Part shown: in pieces, positions 20,149-30,779 of the stretch
How positions within the stretch are numbered: the stretch's first letter is position 1
Layout of the letters: each line of letters begins with the position of its first letter
Origin: Pegoplata infirma
Taxonomy: Eukaryota; Arthropoda; Insecta; Diptera; Anthomyiidae
Assembly: GCA_963921195.1 (NCBI GenBank)
Contig: OY992540.1
Span: forward strand, 63,124,844 to 63,188,843
Length of the DNA stretch: 64,000 nucleotides
Direction: 5' to 3'
The notes under the pieces: model-generated
What the model saw: the letters and a program-made list of their open reading frames with translations, nothing else
The model's database searches: none
Told to the model about the DNA's origin: nothing
Position numbers and translations under genes: made by a program

Positions 20149-20427
20149 GACTATAGTAAGATACATAAAAGCGCAGCGTTTGAGATGGTTTGGGCATGTT
20201 ATCCGCATGACAACAGATGCCCTTAATAGAAAACTGCTTATGGCAGATGAACATGGTACAAGAACACGTGGCAGGCCAAGAATAAGATGGATAGAAGGGG
20301 TTCTGAAAGATCTCAATGTTTTAAGAATCCAAAACTATGAAACACTGGCAAAAGATCGTGTTGCTTGGAGGCGAATCGTAGAAGAAGCTTTGGCCCACAC
20401 CGGGCTGTGATACTAATAATGATAATG
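20149..20427 (+). pseudogene. 5'-truncated RTE-like LINE, 3' end only
   Basis: A 279-bp insert bounded by a perfect 14-bp duplication ATGAACAATTTTCA (20135-20148 and 20428-20441). It encodes the last 86 residues of a reverse-transcriptase polyprotein: RLRWFGHVIRM, RGRPRIRWIEGVLKDL, DRVAWRRIVEEALAHTGL and stop at 20408-20410. This tail is typical of RTE-type and related LINEs. The 3' end is a (TAATGA)-like microsatellite rather than poly(A), also usual for RTE. It is dead on arrival through 5' truncation. It interrupts MITE E; the uninterrupted paralogue is at 20733-20830. Confidence 0.82.
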
Positions 20428-21337
20428 ATGAACAATTTTCATTAATTTAATGATACCTATTTCATTAATTCAATGAAACCCTTCATAGGTTCCTTTTTAA
20501 CGTCATTTTTCATAACATTAATGGAGATTTTCATTATTGTCATGTACAAATTTCTATCAGTGCACATTATACAGACTTAATGAAAAAAATGGGGGACATT
20601 TTGAATTATGTCATTTCAAAAATAAAAAATAGTATTTATTCAATGAAAGCATTTCTTTTCAAAAATTAAAAGTAGCGTTTATTCAATGAAAGTATTTCAT
20701 AAGAATTAAATACTTTTTCATTAAAGTTTTGAAAATATTCATAAAATAAAATGTATATTTTGTATGAAAAGTTTTCATTATTTTAATAAAACTTGTTCTT
20801 ACAATTACCTTTTATGATACCTATTTCATTAATTCAATGAAACCCTACATAGGTTCCTTTTTAACATCATTTTTCATAGAACTAATGTAGATTTTCATTA
20901 TTGTCATGTACAAATTTCTATCAGTGTAGTTAAGTCACGAGAATTCCTTTTAAGTATTATCGAATCAAAAAAGTTGTAAATTTAACATTTTATTGTTGAA
21001 AAACTTGTAGAGTTACAAAAAGTTAGTAATTTTTACTAGAAATTCTCGTAAAATAGAGGTAGTAAAGCGACGGGAGGTCCTTGTAATTTTTATCGTGTCA
21101 AAAAAGTTGTAAATTTACAATTTTATTGGTAAAAAGCTTGTAAATTGTTTGTACATAATTCAACAAGCTTTTTACCAATTAATTTTTACTAGAAAATCTC
21201 GTAAAATATGAGGTAGCACACAATTATTTTATTATTATTATTATTTTTTTTTGGTAATTTTACAAGACTTTTTTTGAGTGTACAAATTTGAGGCAAGCGA
21301 ATTAAGTTAACCAGTCTCGCTAGGCGATTAAAGTTTT

Positions 21338-23062
21338 GAGAATTTAATGGTGCTAGCCGTTTTTCGAAGTTTGCTTTCGTATTCGCGATTTAAAATTTTG
21401 ATGCTTAAGTAAAATAAGAACGATATTTTTAAACTTTTGCGATAATTTTTAATTTTAAAACCATTCAACTCTCTTGAATTAACACAACAAACTATAACAC
21501 TGTGGATTTTTTCGGGAAAAATATTTTTTGTCCGCGACATTTTTTTTTTTCGTGGAAAAATTGATTCAATTTAACTATTTTTAGTTTGATTTGTATTACC
21601 GACACCCATCTGGTAAAGCTAGTTCGTGTACACTAAATCCAATTGTAATATCAGTTTCTTCAAAGTTAGCGTATCTATAAGCGATTTCGCCATTATTTTT
21701 TTTTTTTCTATTTTTAAGAAAAAAAAAAATTATATTATTTAGACAATTGTTTAATTTCTATTACCTAAACTCCATTGAATATACAAAAAAAAATACAGCA
21801 CTTTAAATTATATTCGCGGACATTTTTTCGCGATTTTTATTTCCTCCACTCTAGTGATAGTGGGTATATATAAGTTTGTCATTCAGTTTGTAACACATCG
21901 AAATATTGGTCTTGGACCCCATAAAGTATATATATTCATGATCCTCGATCGATTTTAAGTCGATCTAGCGATGTCCGTCCGTTTACAGAGACTACTGAAT
22001 TTTGGCATATACTTATGTTGGTCATTTACCTGGTCAGGTTGGTATTGCAATCCAGCCAAATCGGTCCAGTGGTTCAAAAGTAATGCGCAAAAGAGTAAAT
22101 TTCGGCAAGGGGTTTTCGCAAATTTACGAGATAAAAAACACGATAACTTTCGAAAAACAATAATGAGACTGCTGAAACGTGGCATATATCTTTGCCGTTC
22201 CTCAGGTCTGTTTGGTATTGAATTTCAGCTTAATCGGTCAAGTAATTCAAAAGTTATAAGCAAAACCCCGAATTTAAGATTTTGTTCATCATAAATGCCA
22301 CGTGGTAAACAAGTTTTAAAAGCATTGGTGGTAACTAAGCAATGCTTTTCAAACTTGTTTAGTTTTAAAGCAATGCTTTTTAAACTTGTTTAGTTTTAAA
22401 AGCATTGGTAACTTAAAAATTACACTCGAAACAAATTTCACACACGAAAAAAAATTTACGCTCAAAAAAAACTTTACACTAAAAAAAAATGTATTTTTTT
22501 TTTTCAAAAATGTCAATATTTTGTGTACATACGTACGTGCATTCACTCAGAAATATTTTTACAGTAAAAAAACATTACACTCAAAAAAAAGTTTTACACT
22601 AAAAAAAATAGTAATTTTTCTTTTAAATGACAAAAAAAGAGTTTTTTACTCAAAATAAAATATTTCTAATCAAAATTGTTAATTTTTTTCACGTTAAAAT
22701 GTACTATCCTTTAAAAAAGGCATTGTGGAGGGTATTCATAGATTCGGCAAAGTCGAATTTAACTTTTCTACTTGTTTTTTTTTTTTGTTTTGATATTAAT
22801 TTATGAAAATGTGTAGAATTCGACACATTTAAGACACAAACTTTTTCAACCGAAATTTTTTTTTTGCGGAATTATTTTTTTTTTCGTAATTATTTTGTTT
22901 TTTGCGAAAAAAACAATGCATTTTTTAAATTAATATTTAAAAACTATCCTAAAAGCATAAAAATTTAACTTTTGTTGTACTTTAGCTTTAAAATTTTAAA
23001 TTGCGAATATCGCGAATACGAGCGCTAACTTCAAAAAACGGCTAGCACCATTGAATTAAGAG
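21338..23062. repeat. Inverted-arm repeat around a mini-me-like copy
   Basis: The arms 21338-21405 and about 22993-23062 are inverted copies with 'aatggtgctagccgttttt' and 'cgtattcgcgat' as anchors. Between them lie unrelated AT-rich sequence and the mini-me-like copy 21840-22776. No target duplication could be resolved, so the element borders are uncertain. Confidence 0.5.
21840..22776 (+). repeat. Mini-me-like repeat, subfamily A
   Basis: Starts with the degenerate hairpin end CCTCCACTCTAGTGATAGTGGGTATATA. Then come 'aagtttgtcattc', 'gatcctcgatcgatttt', a short GTCCGTCCG tract, 'aatcggtccagtggttcaaaagt' and the ACACTCAAAAA-rich tail. It ends GTGGAGGGTATTCATAGATTCGGCAAAGTCGAATTTAACTTTTCTACTTG. 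A 'ttttaaaagcattggt' block is locally repeated at 22310-22410. The short frames at 21955-22294 and 22349-22658 fall in this repeat. Confidence 0.8.
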
Positions 23063-23189
23063 TACCCGAATTAGCTTTGCCAGCAATGTGCCCAGCTTGT
23101 TTATTTTTGCGACTAGCAAAAAATAAAAGGGTTAACAATGGGAAAAATACAACTCTGTTAAAAGTTAAGATGGATTAAGTTTCTCTCAA

Positions 23190-23490
23190 ATGAATACAAC
23201 ACGAATGATGGTGAATACGGGTTATTCAAAACAAAGAGGAGTAATTCCGATTCTTAATTTGTTCAAAAGTTTCATTTAAATCGCTAATTTTAATCTGACA
23301 CACATTAAGTGTGTAGCAATCGAAGGAATGCTGATGATGGAAGGGTGGGATCTTCCGAAAGCTGTCGACATCTCCACTTAGCCTATGTTGACACTTGATT
23401 TTTTTCAGATTTTCTTATTGTTCAACAATTATTATTTCTCAGAAATAATTAATATGGACTCAAACCGAACTAAATAAAAATTCAGTTAAA
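23190..23490 (+). repeat. Repeat 'G', single copy
   Basis: About 300 bp nearly identical to both arms of the palindrome at 25588-26218: 'gtgaatacgggttattcaa', 'cacacattaagtgtgt', 'gtcgacatctccacttagcc' and 'tttctcagaaataattaatatgg'. No protein frame. Origin unknown. Confidence 0.7.
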
Positions 23491-23570
23491 AAAAAAAAAT
23501 ACAATTTCTTGAAAAATATTCTGTGAGAACATCCTTTTAATTAGTAAAGAAAAAATTAGTACAGACAAAC

Positions 23571-24214
23571 CACAGATGGGAATTTTTCATTACCATTGAA
23601 ATTTAATTACCATTGGTTGGTATCAATGGTAATGAAAAAAGTTTCATTACCATTTAATTGTAATTAAATTTTTTTAATTGAAAAAATAATTACTAATGGT
23701 AATGAAATGCACCAATTGTTAAAAAATACCAATTACAATTGGTTTCAAAACCATTGGTTTGCACATTTTTGTTTTTTTGAAAAGTTAAAAATTTAAACAT
23801 CAAAGTATGTTTTTAAAAAAAAAATATGAAAATGTTACAGACAAAAAACAAAACGCAAATAAAAATTTCAAATATTGTGTTATACAAAGGCAATCAACGT
23901 GTGTTTGGTTTATAAAATGTGAAAAACTAAAACACCATACATATAACAAAAAACCACAGATTTTTCCAAATATTAACGATTTTGACAATATTGTGACGAC
24001 TTTTACTAATGGTAATTATTTTTTTTAAGTGCTGCCATACCAATGGTAATTACTTTTTTTTAATTTTCATTAGTAATTAAATTGATAAGTAATTTAATTG
24101 GTACAATTGATACAACCAATGGTAATGAAAAAAATTTCATTAACATTGACATCAATTAAATGGTAATTAAACCATCAATTAATTGGTCCCTTTAATTAAT
24201 TAGTCCCATCTATG
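23571..24214. mobile_element. hAT-like MITE with ATTACCATTGG motifs
   Basis: The ends read CA(C/T)AGATGGGA in inverted orientation (23571 and 24214). They are flanked by AGACAAAC (23563-23570) and AGACCAAC (24215-24222), an 8-bp duplication with one mismatch. The interior is filled with 'taatggtaat' and 'accattgg' motifs in both orientations. No supported ORF; 23807-24028 lies inside. Confidence 0.65.
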
Positions 24215-24600
24215 AGACCAACTTACCTCGAGAAATTTCTTTCGAAACTTAGGTTGCTTTATCTCGTAAATTCGCTAAAAAAACATTGCCGAAATGCACT
24301 CTTTTGCTTATAACTTTAAAACCACTTCACCTGTTTTGCTAAATTGTAATACCAACCTGACCAGGTAAATGACCACCATATATGCCAAACATGAACAGCC
24401 TCAGTAAAGTCTTTCAAAAGTTAGCGTTATTTTCAACAGACAGACAGACGGACGGACATCACTAAATCGTCTTAAAATCGATCGAGGTTCATGAATTTAT
24501 ATACTTTATAGGGATCTAGACCAATATTACGAGGTGTTACTAACGAAATGACAAACTTACACATATATACCCTATATCACTAGAGTGATGGATATAAAAA
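24215..24600 (-). repeat. Mini-me-like repeat, subfamily A, partial
   Basis: Contains 'cgagaaatttctttcgaaac', 'gccgaaatgcactcttttgc', 'caacctgaccaggtaaatg', 'acagacagacggacggacatc' and 'ccctatatcactagagtgatggatataaa'. The ACAAGTA-hairpin end is missing, cut at the hAT-like MITE. Confidence 0.75.
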
Positions 24601-24809
24601 GTATATAAAAGATCTTAATTGAATATTAATCTTCTTCCTTTTAATGAGTAAAAATTTACTCAAGTAATTAAAAAAATCAATAGCAAAAATACACTGGAGA
24701 TATTTAAAATTCTGTTGATTGTACATATTTTATGTTTGCGGTAGAAAATGTAATTAAAATTTTATATTATATAAATATCATTTATTCATCACTTTACTTA
24801 TATACCTAC

Positions 24810-27079
24810 TAGGGTATTCAATCGATTAACCGTTAATCGGTTAACCGATTAATTTTGGTCGATTAACTGTTCGAACAATTTAAAATTGTCAATTTTCAAA
24901 TAACAAATAAACCGATTAATTTGTGTCGATTAACCGATTAACCGAAATCTCTTTTTTTTAGTAATTTTACTTATTTTTTTTGCTTTATTTAGCGTTTTGA
25001 TGTTTCATTTTTAATTTGAATTACGGTTCTGCTGAAAGAAGTTTAGGTCTAAAAAACTTATAAAATTTTCTTTTAGCAATGTGTAAAAACGTCGCCTTAA
25101 AACGTCGGTTTAAAAAAAAAAAAACAAATTACAATTAGTAACCCTAGCCAATTTTTTATATAATGCCAACAGTATATATTTTTCTAATTGTTTTTTATGC
25201 GATTAATACGAATCTGGCCTTAGAAGTGATTTATCTCATTTTGAGATACAGTCAAACTCGGTTATAACGAATTCTCGGTTATAACTAACTAATTTGAAAG
25301 TCCCGACGTTTTGGCAACAAATTTCACACAAAAAACTTCTTTTATAACGAACTCGGTTATAACAAATCCTCGGTTAAAACGAACTACTTTTTATGGTCCC
25401 ATGAACACAATTTCATGTATATTTACATTTTTATAACGAACTCCCATAAATATTTTAAAATGCGCGACAATTATGTTTACCAAAAAGTTAGAAATTTTTA
25501 GTTAATGTTATAATTTTGATAAAATTTATTTATATTTTTTTGTAATTGTGTTTATATATTGTTGGACTGTATATTTTATAACTGAATTTTTATTTAGTTC
25601 GGTTTTGAGTCCATATTAATTATTTCTGAGAAATAATAATTGTTGTACAATGAGAAAATCAGAAACAAATTAAGTGACAACACAGGCAACACAAGTGGAG
25701 ATGTCGACAGCTTTCGGAAGATGCCACCCTTCCATCATCAGCACTCCTTCGATTGCCACACACTTAATGTGTGTCAGATTAAAATTAAATGACTAAAATG
25801 AAACTTTTGAAGAAATTAAGAATTGGAATTACTCCTCTTTATGTTGAATAACCCGTATTCACCATCAATTCGTGTTGTATTCATTTGGCAGAAACTTAAT
25901 CCATCTTAACTTTTAAAAGAGTTGTATTTTTCCCATTGAATTGATGGTGAATACGGGTTATTCAACACAAAGAGGAGTAATTCCAATTCTTAATTTCTTC
26001 AAAAGTTTCATTTAAATGGCTAATTTTAAATTGACACACATTAAGTGTGTGGCAATCGAAGGAGTGGTGATGATGGAAGGGTGGCATCTTCCGAATGTTG
26101 TCGACATCTCCACTTAGCCTGTGTTGTCACTTAATTTTTTCAGATTTTCTCATTGTACAACAATTATTATTTCTCAGAAATAATTAATATGGACTCAAAA
26201 CCGAACAAAATAAAAATTCATTTATTTATATTTTTAATTCTTTCTTCTCAAAAAGTGGTTTACTTAAAAAAAACGTTAAATAAAATAAAATTGGAACTTA
26301 TCTTTTTGGAAATAAAATTTGGTTGTTATAAAATATACCCCGCTTATAGCGAACTTCGCTTATAACGAACTATTTTTACTGGTCCCTCGGAGTTCGTTAT
26401 AACCGGGTTCGACTGTATTTAGATTTTCGATTGACAGTAGTGCATAAACTCAGATATTCGCAATGTCCGGGACCTTATAAAACCGCGAATTATTTTATGA
26501 TGTATAATTAGTTCAGCACATCTAAAAATACTTCTCTTATTCGTAAAAATACTTTTGCAATCCTTAATATGACTTTTTTCATTACGGAGATATCTACCGA
26601 TAAAATTATTGCAATTTTGGCCCTAAAACATAAAAGAAAACAAATTTGGAAACCAACCAATTTTTTTTTGTTGATATTTTTAGTACCGAATTCAAATTCT
26701 ATTAGAGGTGCATCTAAGCCCGCCAGCAATTTGGGTAAATTTTTGCTTTTTACAAAAATTACTTTATTTTTTCTTTACATTTTTTCGCATTGAATTAGGG
26801 CCAATTTAGATTGGGGTAATTTTTCAGGTTGCCATACAAAAATTCTTTATTTGGGCTAACATTATAGAGGGTATTTAAAGCTTCGCCATAGCTGATATAG
26901 ATTTCTTTAAAGTACATACAATTCTTGGTTTTATATTGAATTTAAATTTTAAATTTATATTATTCGGTTAACCGAATAATTCAAATTTATCCGATTATTA
27001 ACCGATTAAATCTCAACCCCGATTAATTATTTGCTCGATTAACCGATTAAACCAAAACCTCGATTAATTGAATACCTTA
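24810..27079. mobile_element. hAT-like element with GATTAACCG repeats
   Basis: The ends are TAGGGTATTCAATCGATTAA (left) and the inverse TAAGGTATTCAATTAATCGA (right). They are flanked by a perfect 8-bp duplication ATACCTAC (24802-24809 and 27080-27087), which also fits the hAT preference nTnnnnAn. Both ends carry 'ccgattaaccg' subterminal repeats. It hosts the pogo/Tigger-type element 25249-26415. The remaining interior shows no transposase. Confidence 0.75.
25249..26415. mobile_element. pogo/Tigger-type foldback MITE
   Basis: The ends are CAGTC(A/G)AAC(T/C)CGGTTATAACGA in inverted orientation with TA on each side (25247-25248 and 26416-26417). 'gttataacgaac' recurs internally near both ends. 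The interior holds an inverted pair of repeat G (arms about 25588-25910 and 25935-26218). CAGT...GTTATAACGAA ends are characteristic of pogo/Tigger elements. No transposase ORF. Confidence 0.72.
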
Positions 27080-27089
27080 ATACCTACAT

Positions 27090-27870
27090 TAGACTGCCCA
27101 GAAAAAAAGCGAAGTTTTTATTTTCTTGGGGGATACCTGCAAATTTTGTTTCTTTTTTGTGCAAAAAAATTTCGGTTTTTTTTTGGGATTTTTAAAATAA
27201 TATCTAGAGGTCGCGATCTCGCGTTTTATAACGATTTATTTTTTTTGAGTTTTTTATTATTTTAAATTGTTAAATATGATTAATATGATAAAATATTAAT
27301 AATTTCAGACAAAAAAAAAAATTAAATTAAAAATTAAATATCGCTCATTCCATGAGATGTCTCCCAGCATCTAATCAAATGTTCCTTAATTTATTTGAAA
27401 TTTTGCACACATGAACACTATGAAGCCATTAAAATAAATCAGTTGTTAGTTCCGAGAAAATCCGTGAATTCGCGAATATATTCGCGTTCGCGAATTCGTG
27501 GATTTTCGCGAAACTAAAAACGAATTTATTTTAATTGCTCCATAGTGTACCTGTGTGCGAAATTTCAAATAAATTAAAGAACATTTGATTAGATGCTGGG
27601 AGACATCTCATGGAATGAGCGATATTTAATTTTTAATTTAATTTTTTTTTTGTCTGAAATTATTAATATTTTATCATATTAATCATATTTAACAATTTAA
27701 AATAATAAAAAACTCAAAAAAAATAAATCGTTATAAAACGCGAGATCGCGACCTCTAGATATTATTTTAAAAATCCCAAAAAAAAACCGAAATTTTTTTG
27801 CACTAAAAGGAACAAAATTCGCAGGTATCCCCCAAGAAAATAACAACTTGGTTTTTTTCTGGGCAGTCTA
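27090..27870. mobile_element. hAT-like 781-bp palindromic foldback element
   Basis: Two arms of about 385 bp are almost exact inverted copies from TAGACTGCCCAGAAAAAA inward to a centre at about 27480 ('gcgaattcgcgaata...ttcgcgttcgcgaattc'). A perfect 8-bp duplication ACCTACAT flanks it (27082-27089 and 27871-27878). No ORF with protein features. The left duplication overlaps that of the neighbouring element ending at 27079. Confidence 0.82.
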
Positions 27871-27878
27871 ACCTACAT

Positions 27879-28044
27879 ACATACATATAATATGTATACA
27901 ACGATATATAAACCATATTTTTAAAGCAAACAATCATCAACATTGAAAACAATAGCGTTAAATATAAATTGCCAATGAACCACAAGAAATTTAATGAACT
28001 CACAGATGTAAAGACAAACACATTCAGATAACTGTGTGAACTAC
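27879..28044. other. Short AT-rich spacer
   Basis: Begins with a small CATA-rich tract (27874-27895). Nothing else recognised. Confidence 0.35.
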
Positions 28045-28495
28045 ACTCAAAAAAAAACATCTTTGTAAAATGAGCATTTAATTTTTAGTTTTGGCTGCCT
28101 TCTATTTTAGGAGAACTCCTAGTAAAAATAACGGCCTTTTTTATAATTTTACAAGATTTTTAAAAGCAATATGGGAATTTTACTACTTTTTTGACACAAT
28201 GAAACTTACATGGAATTCTCTTGACTTTTTTGCTACCTCATATTAACTAGAATTTCTTGTAAAAACTACGAGTTTCTGCCACGTTACAAGTTTTTTCTCG
28301 TAAATCTTATAAAATCACTACACCATTTCAAATAAAATTCGTAAAAGAACAATTGTAATTCAAAGATCCTGCTTGTAATTCCATTTGAAATTCGAAGATT
28401 AAATTTGTAGTTTGAAGATTCTACTTGTAATTTAAGATTCTATTTGTAATTCGAAAAAAGTCAATTGTGAGTTCTAATTCGGAAAATATCAATTG
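28045..28495. repeat. Partial MITE D plus degenerate short tandem repeats
   Basis: 28045-28320 starts CACTCAAAAAAAAACATC and carries 'aggagaactcctagtaa' and 'ggaattctcttgac', matching MITE D. 28330-28495 is a degenerate tandem tract of 'ttgtaattcgaagattcta' units; similar units occur at 48755-48840. Confidence 0.55.
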
Positions 28496-28509
28496 TAATT
28501 CATTAAATA

Positions 28510-29068
28510 CGGAGAACTTTTGAACGCCAGGAAGATTTGAAATGGGAAAGCAGCCAGGACTGTATCCAAACGAAGGCCTTGTGGACTCGCGGTGGAAAAA
28601 GTATCCAGAAAACACTACTTTATATGGAAAAATCAGACCTCAGGAAGTATGTAGGTTTAATTACAGGCCATACTGGCTTGAAAGCTTATTTGAAAAAGTT
28701 AAAATTGATAAGAGATGACTTGTGCAGATGGTGTGGGGACGAAGAGATAGTGGAAGATTCATTCCATTATCTTTGTCAGTGCCCTGCACTATCTCGCACT
28801 CGATTTAATTGTTTTGGCTTTTATTTCTTTCAGGAACTGGAGGAACTTAGAGATGTCAACCCATGGAAGATGCTTAAATATATTAGGCTAAGTAAACTCG
28901 ATGAGACATATATGGAGACATAAATCATCATTTACCAGGAAGGCAGTAGTGAATTATGATTAATATGTAAAGCAGCCAACAACAAAAACCAACCCCCCCC
29001 CTTTTCGAGGTATCACTTTGGATCAGGAACTGGTCTTGTGGACATTACGTCAACCTCTTAACCTAACC
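28510..29068 (+). pseudogene. 5'-truncated LOA-like LINE, 3' end
   Basis: A 559-bp insert flanked by the perfect 14-bp duplication TAATTCATTAAATA (28496-28509 and 29069-29082). It encodes the end of a LINE ORF2 to a stop at 28921-28923: KYVGLITGHTGLKAYLKKL, then CRWCGDEE...DSFHYLCQCPAL. This is the region after RNase H that ends in a Cys/His motif in LOA-type elements, similar to the end of the decayed LINE at 43068-43340. It finishes in CTTAACCTAACC rather than poly(A). The frame runs from the truncation point without a start codon of its own. Confidence 0.75.
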
Positions 29069-29082
29069 TAATTCATTAAATA

Positions 29083-29379
29083 TCAATTAAGTATCTTAAT
29101 TCCTTGTGCAATTTTTCTTTCGGTGCATAAAAATTATTAAAATAAATAAATTTATTTAATTTTTTCGCACATTTGTTTTCATAGTAAAAACAGTTGTAAA
29201 AAGGCCAATACAAAAGGGAGTTAAACAATTGAATATCGCCACAAACTATGCCGACAATGCCAAAGTAATTGTAAAGGATATGTTTATGGATTTTATATGA
29301 AATAAATATGCATATAAATAAAATATTTAATAATTGCTGATATTATACATAATTGAAATAACATATTTATTATATATCT
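29083..29379. other. AT-rich spacer
   Basis: No gene or repeat recognised. Confidence 0.35.
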
Positions 29380-29717
29380 TCTATATAAATAAAAATCAAT
29401 TGTCGTTCGTTGGTAACAGCATCAAATGAGAACGGCTGGACCGATTTGGACAATTTTTTTTTTGAAATGTTCGTCATAGTCAAACTTAGGTTTTTACGTA
29501 AAGAAAAATTGACCACGCCCACTTTTTCAATTTATCTGAAATCTGAAAACTGCTGCACCGATATGGCTAAATTTTTTGCTAAATGTTCGTAGTAATCAAA
29601 TTTAAGGTTTTACTGAAAAAAATGATCACGCCCACTTTTACGCCCACTTTTTCGATTTATCTAAAATCGGAAAACGGCTGCACCGATATGGCTATTTTTT
29701 ATGTTAAACGTTCGTAG

Positions 29718-30399
29718 CCCGAGTAAAAATTTTTATATGATGCAATACATAATGATATATAACACAATATATATTTATACGCAATTTAATCCGAATAATG
29801 GTGGATGTTTTTGCATTAAAAAAGATCAACTTGTATAAAATATGATTCGATTTTATCCGAGTTTTGACCAGACATTGCCATATTTCGTTGGATCCAATTA
29901 GATCTAATTGCATAAAAACATAAAAAATCTTGGTGTGTTTTGGTTTGGGTGAGTTACACCACAGGTCAACGATACATTCACCAAACATATAATTTTCTAA
30001 AACAAAAAAAATGTTTGGGTACGCTTCGAACCAGATAGGTGATATACATAACCCTAACAAGGAAATGTTTAGGAACATTTTAAAAGTTTCTTATACTTTG
30101 CTTAAAAAACTTAGAATATTTTTGGTTAATTGGAAACATTTATATATGGAACAGAATAAGCTATATATAATTTTATATTAAATTATACAGAAAAACAAAT
30201 TTTGTATTGGCCCTAATATTATTTCATATATTTATATCAACCGTATACCTTTTAATCCGAATCATGATTAAATTATATATTACAACATATGACTGCATTT
30301 AAAAAAAATAGAAAATACCTCACGGGATGTATAATCATATATGATTTATTATGTTTGTATCCAGTTATATATTGTTATATATGTTTATTTTTACTCGGG
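29718..30399. mobile_element. MITE with CCCGAGTAAAAAT ends inside the Helitron
   Basis: Ends CCCGAGTAAAAAT and its inverse ATTTTTACTCGGG, with AG on both sides (29716-29717 and 30400-30401). The uninterrupted paralogous site 'gttcgtagtaatcaaattt' lies at 29586-29604 in the same Helitron, which supports a 2-bp duplication. The interior is AT-rich; the 124-residue minus-strand frame (29704-30078) is not supported as a protein. Confidence 0.7.
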
Positions 30400-30779
30400 A
30401 GTAATGCAATTTAAGTTTTTAATGAAAAAAAATGACCACGCCCACTTTTACGCCCACTTTTTTTGATTTAGCTAAATCGGTGCAGCCGTTTAAGCTTTTA
30501 CTGAAAGATCAATTGACCACGCCCACTTTTTTTACTACATCTATAATCGCAGAACGCCTAGACCGTTTTGGATAATTTTTTTTTTTAATGTTCGTATTAG
30601 TCCACAACAGTTTTTTACAGTAAGAAAAATTGTACACGCCCATTATACGCCCACTTTTTTTTAATCGTCGGGTAATTTAATGTACAAGTTTAACTGTATG
30701 CGGTCACGAATTAGGTTTTAAGGAAAAGAAAAATAGTCATGTTATTGAAGAAGTTTTGACCCGACAAACATTGCACACA

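Larger units (their letters stand above)
17937..20926. mobile_element. MITE 'E' (TIR C(A/T)CTGATAGAAA, TA duplication) inside MITE D
   Basis: The left TIR CTCTGATAGAAA (17937) and the right TIR TTTCTATCAGTG (ending 20926) sit between TA at 17935-17936 and 20927-20928. The body is rich in 'tttcatt..aatgaaa' motifs. The right end is duplicated: a first TTTCTATCAGTG ends at 20562, and 20563-20926 repeats the last 200 bp or so with about 10% divergence. It carries element F and a LINE fragment. Confidence 0.75.
17771..21280. mobile_element. MITE 'D' (Tc1/mariner type, TA duplication), interrupted by nested elements
   Basis: The left end is CACTAAAAAAAACTTTGT after TA (17769-17770); the right end is ACAAGACTTTTTTTGAGTG before TA (21281-21282). 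The left half (17771-17936) and right half (20927-21280) align with the nearly contiguous copy at 32428-32882, which proves that 17937-20926 is an insertion. Internal blocks are 'cacgagaattcctt', 'ttgtaaatttacaattttattgg' and 'aggtagta'. Confidence 0.75.

Noticed and set aside
21338..23062. A defined transposon with these inverted arms as TIRs
   Set aside because: Arms match for about 70 bp but no target duplication or sharp borders could be found, so only an inverted repeat is reported.
29058..29072. TTAACCTAACCTAA resembling arthropod telomere repeats
   Set aside because: Only two units, at the 3' end of a LINE bounded by a TSD; flies use other telomere systems.
29704..30078. 124-residue minus-strand frame
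   Set aside because: Spans a MITE boundary, so it cannot be an ancestral protein; no motif seen.
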